Positions 26,541 to 36,125 are shown, counted from the stretch's first letter. The stretch is 64,000 bases of DNA from an uncultured Clostridia bacterium (GCA_937894675.1 CALCQO010000023.1:172830-236829), one strand, 5' to 3'. Notes: a model not told the origin generated them from the letters alone. Translations and numbers: made by a program.

Positions 26541-28743
26541 TGTCTTGTATTCCTGCGTATAGGACAATCTGGTCATACAAAGAAGTGTAGCGGCGGGTAA
26601 TGTAATCATTCTGTACCATGCTGCTGATTGCGTTCAGGTTGCCAACCAGTACGACCAGTTTGCGCGCGCGGGTCATAGCAGTATAGAAAAGGTTCCGTGT
26701 CATCAGCATGGGCGGTCCGCCGACAACCGGCATTACAACGGCGGAAAACTCGCCGCCCTGGCTTTTATGCACAGACAGGCAATACGCTAAATCCAAGTCT
26801 TCCAGCTGTTTATACTCGTAGATTACATCACGGCTGTCGTCATAGCGTACACATAAGGTTTTTTCATCATCATTCACACAGGTGATGAAGCCGATATCCC
26901 CGTTGAAAACGCCTGTGCCTTCCTCACCGTTTTGAGCCGTCCACGCCAACTGATAATTATTCCTGGTATGGATAACCTTGTCGCCAAGGCGGTATACAGT
27001 TTCACCATAAATGATTTCGTCTTGCTGCGACTTTCTCGGGTTAAGCGCGTTTTGCAGCATTCTGTTCAGGTTTTCAACCCCGCACAGCCCTTTTTTCGTG
27101 GGGGACAGCACCTGGATATTCTGGGGGCTGTCGGTAACTTTCAAATAATCAGGTAATCTTCGCGAACATAGCTGAACAATGGTTTGGGCTGCCCGATCCG
27201 CGCTGCTATGATTCTCAAAAAAGAAATCGCTGCCCCGCTGGTTAAGTACGGGCATTTCACCGTGGTTGATACGGTGTGCGTTGGTTACAATCGCGCTCAT
27301 CTTTTCCTGCCTGAAAATCTCGTTCAATCGTACCTGAGGTAAAACTTGGGTACGCAGCATATCACCAAGAATATTGCCAGGGCCCACAGAGGGCAATTGG
27401 TCGGCATCCCCCACGAGTATCAACTGCGTTTCCGGGCTGACAGCTCTTAGAAGGCTGCGCATCAGGTAAATGTCAACCATGGACATTTCGTCAATAATCA
27501 GACATTGGCAGGGGAGCGGGTTGCCGGTGTCATGGACAAACTGCTCGGCCTCCCCGCTGTACTCCAGTAAACGGTGGATGGTCTTCGCCTCGTGTCCCGT
27601 TGTTTCTTCCATCCGTTTAGCGGCTCTGCCCGTTGGCGCGGCCAGCATTGTTTGCTCACGATTCATCATAGCGTAAAGTATGCAGTTGATGATGGTGGTT
27701 TTACCGGTACCGGGTCCGCCTGTAACAACTAACAAGCTGCTTGCGGCAGCCTTTTCAATGGCTTCGCGCTGCTTCTTGCTGAATTTGATGGCTTCCTGCT
27801 TTTCAAAGGTTAGGATACGCTTTCTAATGGTATCTGGCTGGATACCGGATGGTGTCCCGCAAGCGTGGCGCACAAGCCTTGCTGCGATTTCCCGTTCGAT
27901 GGCGTAAACGCCTGCAAGAAAGACAGCCTCAGTATCTCCGATGAACGCGGAAATCAAATCCTTTTTTAGCAGCAGTGCCTGCAGGTTGGTTTCAATTACC
28001 TCTATCGGCGCGGAAAGCAGGCCGCAGGAGCGGGAAACAACGGTATCCTTTGGCAGATAGGTATGCCCTTCCGCAGCGGAGGCTTCCATTAAAACATACT
28101 TGATGCCGTACTGAAGACGGAATTCGCTGCTGAAAGATAACCCCACGCTTTGCGCGATTCTATCCGCGGTAAGAAAACCAATACCTTCAATATCGTCAAT
28201 CATCTGATAGGGGTTGCTGCGCACAACCTGCTCGGTCCTATCCCCGTAATGCTTGGTGATTTTTAAGGAAAGCTGAGGGGAAATGCCATAGGTTTGCAAG
28301 AACACCATCGCCCGTCGGGTGGCAACCTGCTCCGAAAAGCTGGACACAATCTGCTGATACCGTATGCGGCCGATGCCCGGTATTTCCATCAATCTTTCCG
28401 GCTGGTACATCATGATATCCAGCGTTTCCTTGCCGAATTCCTGCACAATCAGTCTGGCGGTGGAGGGACCAACCCCTTTGATTAGCCCGGAGGAAAGATA
28501 CCTTTCAATCCCCTGCAGGGAAGAAGGCGTCTGGACGGAGAAGCGCACAGCCTTGAACTGTTTGCCGTAAATAGGATGCTCATCCCAGTCTCCTTCGAAA
28601 AGAACGGATTCTCCGGATGAAAATGCGGGTAAACAGCCGACAACTGTTATTTCATCGCCTTCGGATCGAACCTGAATAACAGAGTAGTTGTTCTCTTCAT
28701 TCCTGAAAACTGTATCGGATATAACGGAAGCAAGTGATTCCAA
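26533..28743 (-). CDS. recD2: RecD2 helicase (ATP-dependent 5'-3' DNA helicase)
   Basis: 736-residue superfamily 1B helicase of the RecD2/YrrC type, implicated in replication fork maintenance and mismatch repair in bacteria lacking RecBC. An N-terminal OB and helix-hairpin-helix region (about 1-200, with SGLIKGVGPSTA and PGIGRIRYQ) precedes the motor. Walker A is GGPGTGKTTI around residue 342, Walker B LIIDEMSMVD, and the C-terminal motif VI region SVHKSQGGEF and YTAMTRARKLV. It heads the recD2-comF-tcdA operon under its own promoter, divergent from malic enzyme. Confidence 0.96.
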   Translation of the reverse strand: MESLASVISDTVFRNEENNYSVIQVRSEGDEITVVGCLPAFSSGESVLFEGDWDEHPIYGKQFKAVRFSVQTPSSLQGIERYLSSGLIKGVGPSTARLIVQEFGKETLDIMMYQPERLMEIPGIGRIRYQQIVSSFSEQVATRRAMVFLQTYGISPQLSLKITKHYGDRTEQVVRSNPYQMIDDIEGIGFLTADRIAQSVGLSFSSEFRLQYGIKYVLMEASAAEGHTYLPKDTVVSRSCGLLSAPIEVIETNLQALLLKKDLISAFIGDTEAVFLAGVYAIEREIAARLVRHACGTPSGIQPDTIRKRILTFEKQEAIKFSKKQREAIEKAAASSLLVVTGGPGTGKTTIINCILYAMMNREQTMLAAPTGRAAKRMEETTGHEAKTIHRLLEYSGEAEQFVHDTGNPLPCQCLIIDEMSMVDIYLMRSLLRAVSPETQLILVGDADQLPSVGPGNILGDMLRTQVLPQVRLNEIFRQEKMSAIVTNAHRINHGEMPVLNQRGSDFFFENHSSADRAAQTIVQLCSRRLPDYLKVTDSPQNIQVLSPTKKGLCGVENLNRMLQNALNPRKSQQDEIIYGETVYRLGDKVIHTRNNYQLAWTAQNGEEGTGVFNGDIGFITCVNDDEKTLCVRYDDSRDVIYEYKQLEDLDLAYCLSVHKSQGGEFSAVVMPVVGGPPMLMTRNLFYTAMTRARKLVVLVGNLNAISSMVQNDYITRRYTSLYDQIVLYAGIQDNV

Positions 28744-28773
28744 AGGGTTCTCCTTCCTGTGGATTTCGTGATT

Positions 28774-28802
28774 ATTATATCAGCCGATATAGGTGAAATC
28801 AA
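28774..28802 (-). promoter_or_regulatory. Promoter of recD2-comF-tcdA
   Basis: Minus-strand TTGATT, 17-nt spacer, TATAAT, about 30 nt upstream of the recD2 start. It lies directly back-to-back with the malic enzyme promoter. Confidence 0.78.
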
Positions 28803-28816
28803 TGAAAGAACTTGAA

Positions 28817-28845
28817 TTGACAAGCCAATATGCCCGTGTTAGACT
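28817..28845 (+). promoter_or_regulatory. Promoter of malic enzyme
   Basis: TTGACA, 17-nt spacer, TAGACT, with TGT before the -10 (extended -10). The malic enzyme start lies about 32 nt downstream of the -10 with a GGGAGGA ribosome-binding site. Confidence 0.78.
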
Positions 28846-28877
28846 AAAAACAAAAGAATGCATATGGGAGGAATACC

Positions 28878-30050
28878 ATGGACATCAAGCAAAAGTCGCT
28901 GCAGCTTCATTACCAATGGCAGGGAAAGATTGAGGTAGTATCCCGTGTTCCTGTAACTAATAAGGAAGAGCTCTCCGTTGCTTATACGCCGGGTGTTGCC
29001 GAACCGTGCCTGGAAATTCAGAAGGATGTCGAAAAATCGTTCGATTTAACGCGCCGGGGAAATATCGTTGCTGTTATCACGGATGGTACAGCGGTGTTGG
29101 GGCTGGGTGATATCGGGCCGGAAGCGGGTATGCCGGTTATGGAAGGCAAATGCGCCCTGTTCAAAACTTTTGCTGATGTGGATGCCTTTCCATTGTGCAT
29201 TAAATCAAAGGACACGGATGAACTGGTCCGCACGATTTACCTGCTCTCCGGCAGCTTTGGCGGCATCAACCTGGAAGATATCGCTGCTCCCCGCTGCTTT
29301 GAGGTGGAAAGACGCTTGAAGGAGCTTTGCGACATTCCCATCTTCCATGACGACCAGCATGGCACTGCCATTGTGGCAGGCGCAGCCTTGTACAACGCGC
29401 TCAAACTGCTGAAAAAAGACATAGATTCTGTCAGCATTGTGATAAACGGCGCGGGCGCTGCGGGTGTCGCGATCGCGAAGCATTTGATGGGGATGGGTGC
29501 CAAAGACATTGTCCTGGTTGACCGCGGCGGTGTTGTGTATGCGGGGCATGAAGGTAATAACGACGCGCAGGAAGAAATCGCAAAAATCACGAATATTCAT
29601 AATAAAAAGGGTTCCCTGGCTGACGCGATGAAAGGCGCGGATGTTTTCCTTGGTGTATCAGCGCCCGGCGCGGTTACCCAGGATATGGTGCGCAGCATGG
29701 CGCCAGATGCCATTCTGTTCCCCATGGCAAACCCTACACCGGAAATCTTTCCGGATGAAGCCCTGGAAGCCGGCGCGAAGGTGGTGGGCACCGGACGCAG
29801 CGATTTCCCCAATCAGATCAATAATGTTCTAGCGTTCCCCGGCATCTTCAGGGGAGCGATGGATGTGCGCGCGACACAGATTAATGAGGAAATGTGCATG
29901 GCTGCAACCTATGCCATCGCCAATGTAATTGAAGAAAATGAACTTGCGCCGGACTATATTATTCCCAGGCCTTTCGACCAGCGTGTTGCCAAAGCTGTGG
30001 CGGAAGCTGTGTCCAAAGCGGCGCGGGAAACCGGCTGTGCCAAGAAATAA
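28878..30050 (+). CDS. NAD(P)-dependent malic enzyme
   Basis: 390-residue short-form malic enzyme, decarboxylating malate to pyruvate and CO2 with reduction of NAD or NADP. The conserved VAYTPGVAEPC, the metal and substrate segment FHDDQHGTAIV (Glu/Asp ligands just before), and the Rossmann motif INGAGAAGVAIAKHL are clear, with VDRGG after strand 2. ANPTPEIFPDEA and GRSDFPNQINNVLAFPG complete the family pattern. It is monocistronic with strong promoter and terminator. In a glutamate fermenter it can supply pyruvate or NAD(P)H; coenzyme preference cannot be read. Confidence 0.95.
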   Translation: MDIKQKSLQLHYQWQGKIEVVSRVPVTNKEELSVAYTPGVAEPCLEIQKDVEKSFDLTRRGNIVAVITDGTAVLGLGDIGPEAGMPVMEGKCALFKTFADVDAFPLCIKSKDTDELVRTIYLLSGSFGGINLEDIAAPRCFEVERRLKELCDIPIFHDDQHGTAIVAGAALYNALKLLKKDIDSVSIVINGAGAAGVAIAKHLMGMGAKDIVLVDRGGVVYAGHEGNNDAQEEIAKITNIHNKKGSLADAMKGADVFLGVSAPGAVTQDMVRSMAPDAILFPMANPTPEIFPDEALEAGAKVVGTGRSDFPNQINNVLAFPGIFRGAMDVRATQINEEMCMAATYAIANVIEENELAPDYIIPRPFDQRVAKAVAEAVSKAARETGCAKK

Positions 30051-30055
30051 AAAGA

Positions 30056-30079
30056 AAGCGCCTGCGTACGCAGGCGCTT
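30056..30079. terminator. Bidirectional terminator between malic enzyme and glycosyltransferase
   Basis: An almost perfect palindrome AAGCGCCTGCG/CGCAGGCGCTT forms an 8-10 bp stem. On the minus strand it is followed by TTTCTTTTT, a strong U-tract for the glycosyltransferase; on the plus strand the T-run is weaker (TTCTCTTAT). Confidence 0.85.
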
Positions 30080-30082
30080 CTC

Positions 30083-31273
30083 TTATATGTTCGTACCACG
30101 GTGGCGTTTGCTCTGTTTGTATCGATAATCCGGAGAATCTATCAGTCTTTGATACCGATTTAATGCCTGCTCCATAATGTTTTCCCATGGCAAGGGGATG
30201 GTGGCTTTCGCGGCATTACCGATTTCCTTGGTGTTTTCGGGGTTATCCAAAGCCTCTTTCAACACACGGTACAAGTCCCTGGAATCATCCTCGCACAAAA
30301 AGCCATTGATTCCATCCTGAATAATCTCTGAGGCGCTGCTGCCACGCACAAGAACGGAAGGCGTTCCCATCACGGCAGCCTCCCGCACAACCATGGGGGC
30401 GTTGTCATACAGGGAGGGGAAGGTGAATAAGGTAGCCCGGGCATACAGCGCGTCTAATAACGCGGCATCGGTGACGTGTCCGATGAGAAATGCCTGGTTC
30501 TGTAAACCAAGGGCTTCAATCTTCGACTCGACTTCCTTTTCATCCGGGCCTTGACCGGCCAAGAGAAGAAGGAACTCTGACTTGTTCCTGTTAAGCTCCG
30601 CGCATGCTTCCAGTACGCGAAGGATGTTCTTCTTCCAGTTGATCTGGCCAACAAACAGCAGCAGGGGCTTTCCCTGAAGATTGTACTTGCTCTCCACCAA
30701 TGCCAGTTGGGCGGCATCCACACTCCGCAGGGTAACGCCATTGGGCATCACCTGCACCTGCTTTCGGTACCCGTAATCCTTCAAGACCTGCGCGGTCGCT
30801 TCGCTGACAGCCCAAACCTCATCACATTTGTTGTAAAAGGAGACAACCCCTTTCACCAGCATTTTCGACAGAAAATCGCTTTTCGTCAATTTGTAGAAAT
30901 CATCATAGTACTTGGAGTGGAAGGAACCGACCAGCGGGATGTTTTTCTCTTTGGCAATGCGCAGCGCTTCGGAACCGGCGCTGAAGGGACTGTGCGCGTG
31001 AGCTATCTGCAAATCCGCGTTTGTCATCCGCATGCGGTAATGGGTATCAAGGATGGGGCTGCCGGTTTTATATTGAGGTGCGGTGGGAACTTTCATGGAC
31101 GCGTAGTCAATCAAATCAAAGCTGTAGCCGCCCCGGTACGCGGTTTCATTCAGGGGAGCAGAGACTGTTACCTGGTTGCCTAATTTAGACAAAGTTTCCG
31201 CATACGCCAGCACGACACGGCCAACCCCATCAACAACTGGGATAAAGGTATCAGTAAACAATCCAATGTTCAT
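30083..31273 (-). CDS. GT4-family glycosyltransferase
   Basis: 396-residue GT-B fold retaining glycosyltransferase. The N-terminal acceptor domain begins NIGLFTDTFIPVVDGVGR, the Gly-rich/donor motif in the second domain is LFVGQINWKKNILRVLEAC, and the E(x7)E region is SLYDNAPMVVREAAVMGTP (variant, with NAPM in place of an EGFG loop). Relatives transfer glucose or mannose onto diacylglycerol or phosphatidylinositol. Substrate here is unknown; a membrane glycolipid is plausible. Start ATG 31273 has AAGGAGG upstream. The gene stands alone with its own promoter. Confidence 0.86.
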   Translation of the reverse strand: MNIGLFTDTFIPVVDGVGRVVLAYAETLSKLGNQVTVSAPLNETAYRGGYSFDLIDYASMKVPTAPQYKTGSPILDTHYRMRMTNADLQIAHAHSPFSAGSEALRIAKEKNIPLVGSFHSKYYDDFYKLTKSDFLSKMLVKGVVSFYNKCDEVWAVSEATAQVLKDYGYRKQVQVMPNGVTLRSVDAAQLALVESKYNLQGKPLLLFVGQINWKKNILRVLEACAELNRNKSEFLLLLAGQGPDEKEVESKIEALGLQNQAFLIGHVTDAALLDALYARATLFTFPSLYDNAPMVVREAAVMGTPSVLVRGSSASEIIQDGINGFLCEDDSRDLYRVLKEALDNPENTKEIGNAAKATIPLPWENIMEQALNRYQRLIDSPDYRYKQSKRHRGTNI

Positions 31274-31296
31274 GGCACATCCTCCTTTCCCCACCC

Positions 31297-31325
31297 ATTA
31301 TAGGCCGGGGGCTGACTGAAAGCAA
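31297..31325 (-). promoter_or_regulatory. Promoter of glycosyltransferase gene
   Basis: Minus-strand TTGCTT, 17-nt spacer, TATAAT, about 25 nt upstream of the glycosyltransferase start codon. Confidence 0.7.
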
Positions 31326-31474
31326 GGAAGGTGATAGAGCAGCAATCAAGAGTGATTCCAATTCAAACGCATTCTTGCGTCATAATGAAGCGGTAACCAT
31401 CCAATTCTTCATTCCAGAGGCGTAAGGATGGCCAAAACCCATGAAAATGCAAGGGGTTTGAGGTAAACTATCAA

Positions 31475-31503
31475 TTGACAAAAAGTAGCGCATGGGCTAT
31501 GAT
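31475..31503 (+). promoter_or_regulatory. Promoter of the glutamate mutase cluster
   Basis: TTGACA, 17-nt spacer, TATGAT, giving a start near 31510 and a short leader of about 25 nt with AGGAGG. The leader is too short for a cobalamin riboswitch, so B12 control by that route is not supported. Confidence 0.85.
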
Positions 31504-31535
31504 TGTTACGTAAAATGCTGAGGAGGCGTCATAAT

Positions 31536-31952
31536 ATGGAAAAGAAAAGCTTGATCATTGGTGTAATTGGTGCGGACGTACATGCGGTTGGCAACCAGAT
31601 TCTGTATTTCGCATTCCGGGAAGCCGGATACGAAGTAATCAACCTGGGTGTCACAGTTTCTCAGGAAGAGTTCATCGAAGCTGCCATCGAATCGAAGGCG
31701 GACGCGATTCTTGTGTCCTCCCTGTACGGTCACGGTGAACTGGACTGCCAGGGTCTGCGCGACAAGTGCAACGAAGCTGGCTTGAAGGACATTCTCCTGT
31801 ACGTGGGAGGCAATATTGTTGTCGGGAAACAGCCCTTTGATGAAGTAAAACAGCGCTTTGTAAACATGGGCTTCAACCGTGTTTTCGCGCCGGGCACATC
31901 GCCTGAGACCACCATCGCCGCGTTAAAAGAAGACCTGTACGGAGAGAAGTAA
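31536..31952 (+). CDS. glmS: Glutamate mutase (methylaspartate mutase) sigma subunit
   Basis: 138-residue B12-binding subunit of adenosylcobalamin-dependent glutamate mutase, which interconverts L-glutamate and threo-3-methylaspartate. The base-off cobalamin motif DxHxxG is present as D14-V-H16-A-V-G19, His16 being the lower cobalt ligand; SSLYGH and YVGGN follow as expected for the nucleotide-tail pocket. ATG 31536 has AGGAGG 9 nt upstream; an earlier start at 31503 would lie within the promoter's -10. It opens the cluster glmS-mutL-glmE-mal, the same order described for Clostridium tetanomorphum. Confidence 0.96.
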   Translation: MEKKSLIIGVIGADVHAVGNQILYFAFREAGYEVINLGVTVSQEEFIEAAIESKADAILVSSLYGHGELDCQGLRDKCNEAGLKDILLYVGGNIVVGKQPFDEVKQRFVNMGFNRVFAPGTSPETTIAALKEDLYGEK

Positions 31953-31955
31953 CGC

Positions 31956-33353
31956 ATGCGGGCGGTACTATTGATTGATTTTGGCTCTACTTACACAAAA
32001 CTGACCGCTGTGGACTTGGATACGGCGCAGGTGCTGGCGACCGCGGATGATTTTACGACGGCTTCTACCGACGTGATGATAGGCTTCGAAAAAGCCTTGA
32101 AAGAACTTCAGGTTAAAACCGGCGATATCACGTATGAAAAACGCCTTGCCTGCTCCAGCGCGGCTGGCGGTTTGCAGATGATTGCCTGCGGGCTTGTTCC
32201 CGCGTTGACAGCCAAGGCCGCCAAACTGGCCGCTTTCGGCGCCGGCGCGAAGGTAATCAAGACCTACGCCTACGAGCTGACCAAGAGCGATGTCGATGAA
32301 ATTGACCAGAAAAACCCTGATATTCTGTTGTTAACAGGCGGAACGGATGGGGGAAACAGGGAAGTCATCGAGCATAACGCCAGAATGCTTGCCACGGCAA
32401 AAAGCGCGTTTCCTGTTGTATACGCGGGGAACAGGGCATCTGTTGATGTCTGCAGGGATATCCTGCACAGCGACTTGCACCCTGTGTTTACAACCGACAA
32501 TGTGATGCCGGTGCTCAATAAGCTGAACATTCTGCCTGCTCAGGCTGTAATCCGTAAAATCTTTCTGGAAAAAATCATTTCCGGAAAAGGTCTTAGTCAG
32601 GAAAAGGGGCTAATTGAGGGCATCATCATGCCTACCCCCGCCGCTGTGCTGGCGGCGCTGACCCTCTTATCGGAAGGCACGGAAAAACAGCGCGGCATCG
32701 GAGAGCTGGTAGCTGTAGACCTTGGCGGCGCCACGACGGATATCTATTCCATCGCCAAAGGCTTGCCCAATAACGCTTCAACTGTTCTACACGGTTTGCG
32801 GGAGCCCTACGCGAAACGCACGGTGGAAGGCGATATCGGCATGCGGTACAGCGCGAAGGGAATTATTGAAGCCGCGGGGATAGAAGAAGTTGCCCGCATC
32901 AGCGGGTTAAGCGAAACCACGATATCCGAGTTTCTTGCCCGGATTGAGGAAGACAAATCCATCATCCCGCAGACGGAAGAAGAAATCGCGATGGATTACG
33001 CTCTTGCGGCGCTGGCGGTTCGTACCGGTTTGATACGCCATGCCGGTGTGCTCGAGCAGGTGTACACGCCTGTCGGGCCGGCTTACCAGCAGGTGGGCAA
33101 GGATTTAACAGAGGTCAGCAACATTATTGTCACAGGCGGCGCGCTGATTCATTCCCCTGATTATCAAGAAATAGTTCGGGAAGCGGTCAATGTCCCGGAT
33201 GAACAGATACTGATTCCACGTAAAGCAGAGGTCACCAAGGATAAGCAATACATCCTCTCTGCCATGGGATTATTGGCAACCTATCATCAGGATACTGCCT
33301 TAAAAATACTAATCAACGAGTTTGGAAAGGATGGGGTATATGCAGCTTCGTAA
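31956..33353 (+). CDS. mutL: Glutamate mutase-associated protein MutL/GlmL (reactivation-type ATPase)
   Basis: 465-residue actin-fold ATPase of the MutL/GlmL family (not the mismatch-repair MutL). It begins with the phosphate-1 loop LLIDFGSTYTKLTAVD, has the adenosine region ILLLTGGTDGGN and a second phosphate loop VAVDLGGATTDIYSI. Members lie between the two mutase subunit genes and are thought to act as chaperone or reactivase exchanging damaged cobalamin (inference from family). It starts 3 nt after glmS and overlaps glmE by 14 nt. Confidence 0.93.
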   Translation: MRAVLLIDFGSTYTKLTAVDLDTAQVLATADDFTTASTDVMIGFEKALKELQVKTGDITYEKRLACSSAAGGLQMIACGLVPALTAKAAKLAAFGAGAKVIKTYAYELTKSDVDEIDQKNPDILLLTGGTDGGNREVIEHNARMLATAKSAFPVVYAGNRASVDVCRDILHSDLHPVFTTDNVMPVLNKLNILPAQAVIRKIFLEKIISGKGLSQEKGLIEGIIMPTPAAVLAALTLLSEGTEKQRGIGELVAVDLGGATTDIYSIAKGLPNNASTVLHGLREPYAKRTVEGDIGMRYSAKGIIEAAGIEEVARISGLSETTISEFLARIEEDKSIIPQTEEEIAMDYALAALAVRTGLIRHAGVLEQVYTPVGPAYQQVGKDLTEVSNIIVTGGALIHSPDYQEIVREAVNVPDEQILIPRKAEVTKDKQYILSAMGLLATYHQDTALKILINEFGKDGVYAAS

Positions 33354-34797
33354 TAAAAAGTGGTCCGAACAGGAATTTTTTGACACACGTGAGGAAATCC
33401 TCAAGACTTGGCCAACCGGCGCTGAAGTAGATTTGGATGAGGCGATTGCCTACCAGAAAGCGATTCCGGAAGAAAAGCGTTTCAGTGCCAAGCTGAATAA
33501 AGCAGTCAAGAACAAGACGACCTTGATACAGCCGCGCGCAGGCGTCGCCCTGATTGACGCCCACATCGAGCTTCTTCGTTTCCTGGAGACGGAAGGCGGG
33601 GCGGATCTTCTGCCCTCCACCATCGACAGCTACACCCGTCTCAACAGATACTCTGACGCCGAGCACGGCATCGCCGAATCCCTGGCGCAGGGCAAATCCA
33701 TGCTCAACGGCTTTCCAGGGGTCAACCACGGCGTAAAAGGCTGCCGTAAGGTTACCGAAAGCGTGAAGAGCCCCGTGCAGGTACGCCACGGCACGCCTGA
33801 TGCCCGGCTCCTTTGTGAAATCACCCTGGCGGGCGGCTTCACCAGTTTTGAGGGCGGCGGTATTTCCTACAACATTCCCTACGCGAAGAACGTGCCCATG
33901 GAGCATACGATGCTCACCTGGCAGTATGTGGACCGTCTGACTGGCCTGTACGAGGAAAGAGGCGTTTCCATCAACCGCGAGCCCTTCGGGCCTTTGACGG
34001 GAACCCTGGTTCCGCCCTCCATTTCCAACGCAGTCGCGGTCATTGAAGCCCTCATGGCAGCCGAACAGGGTGTGAAGAACGTTACCGTCGGCTATGGTCA
34101 GTGCGGCAACCTGATTCAGGACGTGGCAGCCATCCACTCCCTGCGGGAAATGACCAACGAATACCTTGAGAAATTCGGGTATAAGGATTGCGACGTCAGC
34201 ACCGTTCTGCATCAGTGGATGGGCGGCTTCCCCCAGGATGAAGCCAAGGCGTTCGGCGTTATCTGCTGGGGCAGCGCGGTCGCGGCTCTGGCCAAAGCGA
34301 CCAAGGTTATCGTGAAAACACCGCATGAAGCACTGGGCGTACCCACCAAAGAAGCCAACGCGGCTGGACTGCGCGCGACCAAACAGGTAATTTCCATGCT
34401 GGCTGATCAGGAATTGGCCCGCGAAAAGAACCTGAACTTCGAAATCGAAATGATCAATCAGGAAACCCGCGCCATTCTGGACCGTACCCTGCAGCTTGGC
34501 GATGGCGATATCGCCGTCGGAACTGTCCGCGCTTTTGAAGCCGGTGTTATCGACGTACCCTTCGCGCCCAGCAAATTCAACGCTGGCAAGATGCTGCCCG
34601 CCCGCGACAACTCCGGCGCGGTTCGATTCCTGAATATCGGCAACCTGCCCTTCTCCAAGGAAATCGTGGATTTCCATCAGGGCAAGCTGAAGGACCGCGG
34701 AAGCGCGGAAGGCCGTGAAGTATCCTTCCAGATGGTCGTGGATGATATTTACGCGATTAGCAAGGGTCAGCTTGTTGGCAGACCTGCGCATGAATGA
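33340..34797 (+). CDS. glmE: Glutamate mutase (methylaspartate mutase) epsilon subunit
   Basis: 485-residue catalytic TIM-barrel subunit of glutamate mutase; with GlmS it binds adenosylcobalamin and the substrate. Length matches clostridial GlmE (about 483). Conserved pieces include PRAGVALIDAHIELL, PGVNHGVKGCRKV, QVRHGTPDARLL with the substrate-binding Arg, and EGGGISYNIPYAKNVPMEHTM. Start ATG 33340 has AAAGGA 9 nt upstream. Together with glmS and mal this commits glutamate to the methylaspartate fermentation route. Confidence 0.96.
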   Translation: MQLRNKKWSEQEFFDTREEILKTWPTGAEVDLDEAIAYQKAIPEEKRFSAKLNKAVKNKTTLIQPRAGVALIDAHIELLRFLETEGGADLLPSTIDSYTRLNRYSDAEHGIAESLAQGKSMLNGFPGVNHGVKGCRKVTESVKSPVQVRHGTPDARLLCEITLAGGFTSFEGGGISYNIPYAKNVPMEHTMLTWQYVDRLTGLYEERGVSINREPFGPLTGTLVPPSISNAVAVIEALMAAEQGVKNVTVGYGQCGNLIQDVAAIHSLREMTNEYLEKFGYKDCDVSTVLHQWMGGFPQDEAKAFGVICWGSAVAALAKATKVIVKTPHEALGVPTKEANAAGLRATKQVISMLADQELAREKNLNFEIEMINQETRAILDRTLQLGDGDIAVGTVRAFEAGVIDVPFAPSKFNAGKMLPARDNSGAVRFLNIGNLPFSKEIVDFHQGKLKDRGSAEGREVSFQMVVDDIYAISKGQLVGRPAHE

Positions 34798-34833
34798 AAG
34801 TTAGCACTCAGACGAAAGAAAGGCGGAAAACTC

Positions 34834-36084
34834 ATGAAGATTACCAAGGTTGTATGCGCGAAGGGTCGTACCGGCTTCTATTTTGATGACCAGAAAGCCA
34901 TCAAAAAAGGCGCCAAGAGCGATGGAAACATCTATATCGGCGAGCCGGCGACACCTGGCTTCACCAGCATTCGTCAGGCGGGCGAAGCAATCTCTGTGAT
35001 GATCGTGCTGGAAAATGACGAAATCGGCTGGGGCGACTGCGCGGCTGTGCAGTATTCCGGCGCCGGCGGACGCGACCCGCTGTTCCTGGCGGAGAAGTTC
35101 ATCCCGATTATCGAGAAGGATGTCGCTTCCCACCTGGTAGGCCAGGAAGCGGACAGCTTCAAGCGCCTCGCCAAAGATATCGATACTATGGAGTTTGACG
35201 GCAAGCGTCTGCACACCGCCATCCGCTACGGTGTATCCCAGGCGATTCTGGACGCGGTCGCGAAATCCAGAAAAATGAACATGTGCGACGTGGTTGCCGA
35301 TGAGTATGGCAACACCGTACAGGATGTGATGCTGCCCATCTTCACCCAGTCCGGCGACGACCGGTACAGCAACGCTGACAAAATGATCATGAAGGGCGCC
35401 CAGGTGCTGCCCCATGGTCTGTTTAACAGCGTAGCGAAACTGGGGGAAAAAGGCGAGAAACTGCTGGAGTATGTGGGCTGGCTGCGCGACCGTATCAATC
35501 AGTTCAAACCCTATCCGGAGTATCATCCCATTCTCCATATTGACTGCTACGGCACCATTGGGTTGGTATTTGGCAATTCCAACTACAATGCCATGGCTGA
35601 CTATCTGGAAACCCTTGTTGAGGCTGCCAAGCCCTATCACCTGCGCATCGAAGGACCTATGGACTCTGATGCCCGTGAAGCGCAGATGCAGGATCTCAAG
35701 GGCCTGCGCGAGGAGATTGACAAGCGCGGCATCCCGGTAGAATTGGTGGCTGACGAATGGTGCAATACCCTGGAAGACATCATTTACTTTGCCGACAACA
35801 AGGCCGGCCATATGATTCAGATTAAAACCCCCGACCTTGGCAGTGTGCACAATACCGTGGAAGCGGTGCTGTACTGCAAAGAAAAGGGAATTGGCGCTTA
35901 CCAGGGCGGAACCTGCAACGAGACGGACCGTTCCGCTCAGGTTTGCATCCATTGCGCCATGGCCACCCACGCTGACCAGGTGCTGGCGAAGCCCGGCATG
36001 GGCGTTGACGAAGGGTACATGATTGTCTACAATGAAATGAACCGCATCCTTGCGCTTCGTAAGGCGGGCGTCGGGGTGAAGTAA
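34834..36084 (+). CDS. mal: Methylaspartate ammonia-lyase
   Basis: 416-residue enolase-superfamily lyase converting 3-methylaspartate to mesaconate and ammonia. Counting from this start, the catalytic pair falls exactly at His194 (QVLPHGLFN) and Lys331 (MIQIKTPDLG), the residues known from the C. tetanomorphum enzyme. Mg ligands lie in HIDCYG, EGPMDS and VADEW. The cluster therefore encodes the first two steps of the mesaconate pathway; mesaconate hydratase and citramalate lyase are not in the window. A strong terminator follows. Confidence 0.97.
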   Translation: MKITKVVCAKGRTGFYFDDQKAIKKGAKSDGNIYIGEPATPGFTSIRQAGEAISVMIVLENDEIGWGDCAAVQYSGAGGRDPLFLAEKFIPIIEKDVASHLVGQEADSFKRLAKDIDTMEFDGKRLHTAIRYGVSQAILDAVAKSRKMNMCDVVADEYGNTVQDVMLPIFTQSGDDRYSNADKMIMKGAQVLPHGLFNSVAKLGEKGEKLLEYVGWLRDRINQFKPYPEYHPILHIDCYGTIGLVFGNSNYNAMADYLETLVEAAKPYHLRIEGPMDSDAREAQMQDLKGLREEIDKRGIPVELVADEWCNTLEDIIYFADNKAGHMIQIKTPDLGSVHNTVEAVLYCKEKGIGAYQGGTCNETDRSAQVCIHCAMATHADQVLAKPGMGVDEGYMIVYNEMNRILALRKAGVGVK

Positions 36085-36125
36085 CCCTTGGGGCCGTCGA
36101 TAAAGCGCGGCCGAGCAACGAAATC

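Noticed and set aside
31273..31535. Cobalamin riboswitch upstream of the B12-dependent mutase
   Set aside because: The mapped promoter leaves only about 25 nt of leader and no B12-box (GCCACTG-type) sequence is seen in the whole gap.
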